Part shown: positions 61,143 through 64,000 of the stretch, one piece after another
How the letters are laid out: each line of letters opens with the position of its first letter
Position numbering within the stretch: the first letter of the stretch is position 1
DNA from: Calothrix parasitica NIES-267
Lineage (GTDB): Bacteria; Cyanobacteriota; Cyanobacteriia; Cyanobacteriales; Nostocaceae
Assembly: GCF_002368095.1 (NCBI RefSeq)
Contig: NZ_AP018227.1
Span: forward strand, 5,233,782-5,297,781
Direction: 5' to 3'
DNA length: 64,000 nucleotides
Made by a program: the position numbers and the translations under genes
The notes under the pieces: model-generated
Seen by the model: only the letters and a program-made list of their open reading frames with translations
The model's database searches: none
What the model was told of the DNA's origin: nothing

Positions 61143-61985
61143 ATGTCACAAGTTCGCAAACGTCCAACTGTAGAACAAGTTCAATTAAGGATTAAACAGA
61201 ATACTCATTCACCACTTCAGCCACATGTACAAACTCTTAGTCCTACAGCACAAAAGATTTGTCAACAAGTGATTCAAACTCTTCCTACAGAACAACCAAT
61301 GATGGTTGATTCTACGCAAATTATTCGGCAAAAAGCACAATCTTTACACCAGAAGGTTCAAAGTTTGGCAAATGAATCGAATCTATCTATAACTGAAGCT
61401 GCTCAAGTAGCTGCTGTAGTTGCTTCTGAAGTTTATCTCACAACTAATCCTCAAAAAATTGAACAAAGTTTTATTCAACTCAAATCCTGTAATTCTGAAA
61501 AATCTGTAAATTCAGCTTTGAATAGCTTTGTTCAAAAGTTAGAAGTAAATCACCAAAAGGTTATAGTAGATAATCTGGTTATAGCGACTAATAATGCTGC
61601 CGTTAAAGTCGGTTTTACACCAATCGTATCTTCTACAACTATTGTAAATGATACTGTGCGGATGGTTGCGAGTGATGACCAAGGTCGCAGTATAGTTACC
61701 GAACTTGCTACTAATCCCGACAATCCCGTGCAAATGGCAACGGAAATTATTGGTACTAGCGATGCTTCTTGTGAAGAAACATTAAATGCTTTTGAAACTG
61801 CTTTGAAAGAAGAAGGAGTCATTATTAATGCCCCTCCGCAACGTAAGTTTACAGGGGGTATCTGTGAATTAGAAGCGGCTAAAAGTTTCGCTCGTAAACA
61901 TCCGACTCCGATTAAAAAGTCCGGAAAACAAAAGCAACAACCACGGAATAAAGCTTCCCAAAAACAGATGAAGCAGGGTTTTTAG
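61143..61985 (+). CDS. Hypothetical 280-aa partner of the AAA+ ATPase
   Basis: 280 residues. The N-terminal ~130 residues are helical and Gln-rich; the C-terminal part ('AVKVGFTPIVSSTTIVNDTVRMVASDDQGRSIVTELATNPDNPVQMATEIIGTSDASCEETLNAFETALKEEGVI') has a β-β-α look with a 'G-S-x2-S-C' segment loosely like DUF1257/DUF2997 proteins found beside AAA ATPases in cyanobacteria. The likeness is weak. A basic disordered tail ends the protein. AGGAG lies 7 nt before the ATG, and the AAA+ gene follows after a terminator. Confidence 0.7.
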   Translation: MSQVRKRPTVEQVQLRIKQNTHSPLQPHVQTLSPTAQKICQQVIQTLPTEQPMMVDSTQIIRQKAQSLHQKVQSLANESNLSITEAAQVAAVVASEVYLTTNPQKIEQSFIQLKSCNSEKSVNSALNSFVQKLEVNHQKVIVDNLVIATNNAAVKVGFTPIVSSTTIVNDTVRMVASDDQGRSIVTELATNPDNPVQMATEIIGTSDASCEETLNAFETALKEEGVIINAPPQRKFTGGICELEAAKSFARKHPTPIKKSGKQKQQPRNKASQKQMKQGF

Positions 61986-62016
61986 CAGATTAAATAATTT
62001 TATTCCATAGCATTGG

Positions 62017-62055
62017 CAACCTCTCTTCTTTGGGAGAGGTTGTACTAGTTTTTGT
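62017..62055 (+). terminator. Intrinsic terminator after the 280-aa gene
   Basis: CAACCTCTC (62017-62025) pairs with GAGAGGTTG (62034-62042), an 8-nt loop, followed by a short T-run (AGTTTTT, to 62055). It would reduce read-through into the AAA+ gene, which may then have its own promoter. Confidence 0.7.
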
Positions 62056-62111
62056 AGATATTGGGCATCAATTTTAGTAAACCCAAGTATACCTTTAGAA
62101 GAGAAAAAATC

Positions 62112-63911
62112 ATGAATACAGCCTTACAACCGCTTCATAATGCTATCAACGAAGGTCGCTGTGCTATTTTACTATCCGGTCGCAATCTTCGCGATTTAGA
62201 TATTCACGGTGATAAAAAACGCATAAAACCTTTGTTAGAAATCCTTCGCATGGACTTGCGGCAACACTACGGTATGATTTTAATTACTTACTCTTTGGCT
62301 CAAGGTTTAGATTATGACCCTGGTAGCATTGATAGTAAGCAAGACTCTCAGACGATTTCTACGGTTTTAAAATCCCATAGCCTTTTAGATATTCCTCAAG
62401 ATGACCAAGAAGTTGCCCAAATCATCAGAGGTGCAGCTCGTTTATGTCGTACTCCAACTCAAGGAATTAATTGGGTTGATGGTAAACCGATGCGTTTTTG
62501 TTTTCTGCTGTTTTTTGCCGAACATTTGGTTCCTCAATGCTCTCAGGGTGGGCAAACTAATACCCAAATGATTGCGACAGAACTTTCCCATATTACTGCC
62601 CAAAGTTTAGCACTTCGTAAAAGTGGGAATTTATTTTGTTTCCATGCTCAAGAAGCTTCGCTTGTAGATCCTTTAGTTCGTTCTGCTTTATATCCTATTC
62701 GTCTTCCCCAACCATGTACCGATAATAAACAAGTTTTTGTGGAGGCGAGTAGACAAATCTATACTAAAGCTAGGTTGGAAACTAACTTGGCTTGGAAAGA
62801 TATCGCCTTTCTCACCTCAAATACTCCCAATCAACGCTTAGAATCTTTGATACGGGCTTCTCATCGTACCGGACGAGCTATAACAACCCGCGAACTGGTT
62901 AAACAGAAGAGTTTGGATGTTGAAGATATTTCCGAGAAAACTTTAACGGTGTTAGATACTACCCGCGTTTCTGCTGAAAATAAGTTACAGGGTATCAACA
63001 CTAACTCGATTCAAACTCTTTTACAGCAATTCGCTAAAGCCTTAGCTGATGGTAATCCTAATATGCCAGCCAATGTGTTATTAGTAGGTCCTCCAGGTAC
63101 GGGTAAAACTGAAATGAGCTTGATTGTTGCCAAACAAGCAGGTGTATCCGCATATCAAATGCACAGTCCGAAAACCGGAATTGTTGGAGAAACCGAACGT
63201 AAAGCAGGATTGCAGATGGGAACATTGGGAGAATGGATACCCAATTTAGCTTTTGTTGATGAAATTACCGAAGCTTTACCCTTAGAAAGAAGCGATTTTA
63301 ATGGAGATTCTGGTGCAACTAGAGCCGTTACAGCCGCTTTACTAACAGCCTTGGCAGACGAAAGCCGTCGCGGGAAATCGCTCTTAATTGCTACCACTAA
63401 CTGCCCTTGGCGGATGGGTGCAGCAATGCGATCGCGTTTTATCGCTATTCCCGTTTTGCAACCTCTAGAACAAGATTATCCGCAAATTGTAATGGCGATC
63501 GCCAAATCTTTGACAGATAATTTGAATGGTTCTCACAGGGAGAATGATAAATTAATTCACCCAGCGATTGTGGAAGCGGCGGTTATTTTTGCTCGCAAAG
63601 GTGCAAATCCCCGTCATATTCGTAGTGCGCTAAGTAATACTCTGTTAATTAAAAAAAATCTCACTCCAGAGACAATTTTATTTGCAGCCAAAGATTTGAG
63701 CGTTACTACCGATATTGCATCTGTCATCTACAGCGACTTATGGGCAATAAAAGCTTGTTCTTCTAAATCCTTTTTACCTTGGAATCACAACTTAGCTTCT
63801 TATCCTTTTCCCAATCATTTGCAAGGGCTAGTAGATATCCAAACAGGTGAAATAAATCATAAAGAACTTGAAGCAAGAATCACAAAATTGAAACCTCGCG
63901 CTAATTTATAA
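62112..63911 (+). CDS. AAA+ ATPase with N-terminal sensor-like domain
   Basis: 599 residues from ATG 62112; a TTG at 62061 gives an unlikely extension. The N-terminal ~250 residues ('AILLSGRNLRDLDIHGDKKRIKPLLEILRMDLRQHYGMILITYSLAQGLDY…') form a domain also seen in cyanobacterial Ycf46/MoxR-like proteins. The AAA module has Walker A 'GPPGTGKTE' (~326-334), 'NLAFVDEITEALPLE' (Walker B) and 'GAAMRSRFIAIPVL' (arginine finger region). Likely a remodelling ATPase working with the vWA lipoprotein or the 280-aa protein. Only ~90 bp of sequence without a gene follows to the window edge. Confidence 0.88.
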   Translation: MNTALQPLHNAINEGRCAILLSGRNLRDLDIHGDKKRIKPLLEILRMDLRQHYGMILITYSLAQGLDYDPGSIDSKQDSQTISTVLKSHSLLDIPQDDQEVAQIIRGAARLCRTPTQGINWVDGKPMRFCFLLFFAEHLVPQCSQGGQTNTQMIATELSHITAQSLALRKSGNLFCFHAQEASLVDPLVRSALYPIRLPQPCTDNKQVFVEASRQIYTKARLETNLAWKDIAFLTSNTPNQRLESLIRASHRTGRAITTRELVKQKSLDVEDISEKTLTVLDTTRVSAENKLQGINTNSIQTLLQQFAKALADGNPNMPANVLLVGPPGTGKTEMSLIVAKQAGVSAYQMHSPKTGIVGETERKAGLQMGTLGEWIPNLAFVDEITEALPLERSDFNGDSGATRAVTAALLTALADESRRGKSLLIATTNCPWRMGAAMRSRFIAIPVLQPLEQDYPQIVMAIAKSLTDNLNGSHRENDKLIHPAIVEAAVIFARKGANPRHIRSALSNTLLIKKNLTPETILFAAKDLSVTTDIASVIYSDLWAIKACSSKSFLPWNHNLASYPFPNHLQGLVDIQTGEINHKELEARITKLKPRANL

Positions 63912-64000
63912 TTTTCCCCCAATTAATGAGGCGTTAAAGTCCCCCTTTTTTAATTCACATCTTGCACCAGTGCGAGAAACCCGGTTTCTTTACAATTTCA

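Overview
The window looks like part of a large conjugative plasmid, or the circular form of an integrative conjugative element (ICE), from a filamentous (Nostocales-type) cyanobacterium. The evidence is: many HIP1 octamers (GCGATCGC, e.g. near 4552, 8192, 10428, 21017, 27542, 37738, 45162, 49613, 63427, 63496), abundant heptamer-type STRR repeats, cyanobacterial families (Ycf46-like AAA, CHAT/TPR, NACHT-WD40, four-helix-bundle S23 protein) and low GC. Both window ends fall inside the element: the first gene is open at the left edge.

Layout. 1-5.4 kb: the 3' part of a large unknown gene, a phage-type antirepressor, a small hypothetical, a NarL-type response regulator and three STRR islands. 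5.4-11.2 kb: a leftward maintenance operon (ParM/StbA-like actin, a small probable partner, a ParA-like ATPase, two unknown genes). It diverges from a rightward MobC-like plus MOB_P relaxase pair, with a probable oriT in the 318-bp gap. 11.2-15.7 kb: replication genes (DnaB-type helicase, HTH replication-like protein) and a Dam-type methyltransferase whose gene carries a 126-bp tandem array of palindromes. 15.7-36.2 kb: a leftward MPF_C-like (cyanobacterial) type IV secretion operon with VirB2/3/4/5/6/8/9/10-like proteins, an exported protein and a VirD4 coupling ATPase. It is interrupted by a Ycf46-like AAA gene, nuclease-like genes, a GC-richer small cassette flanked by 61-63 bp direct repeats, and an S23 gene flanked by inverted STRR arms.

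36.4-38.7 kb: an HTH/Xis-like gene, an XRE regulator and a tyrosine recombinase, next to a 44-bp tRNA-Phe 3' end (att) and a bidirectional terminator. 38.9-49.8 kb: accessory genes (DUF4365-like pair, CDP-alcohol phosphatidyltransferase, a giant NACHT-WD40 STAND protein, Ser/Thr kinase) mixed with decayed genes (HicB, flavoprotein, WD40 remnant).

50-64 kb: a rightward block containing a membrane protein, a second TraD-like ATPase, a PD-(D/E)XK-like protein, a ~1986-aa CpXC-TPR-CHAT protease, a vWA lipoprotein, a polytopic membrane protein, a 280-aa unknown and an AAA+ ATPase. Two transcription units in this block start with the same 43-bp promoter sequence (49972 and 58814), which suggests co-expression. 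This block, together with the inverted-arm STRR islands (one carrying the S23 gene), is the best candidate here for undescribed biology. All family calls are from reading the translations; no searches were run.
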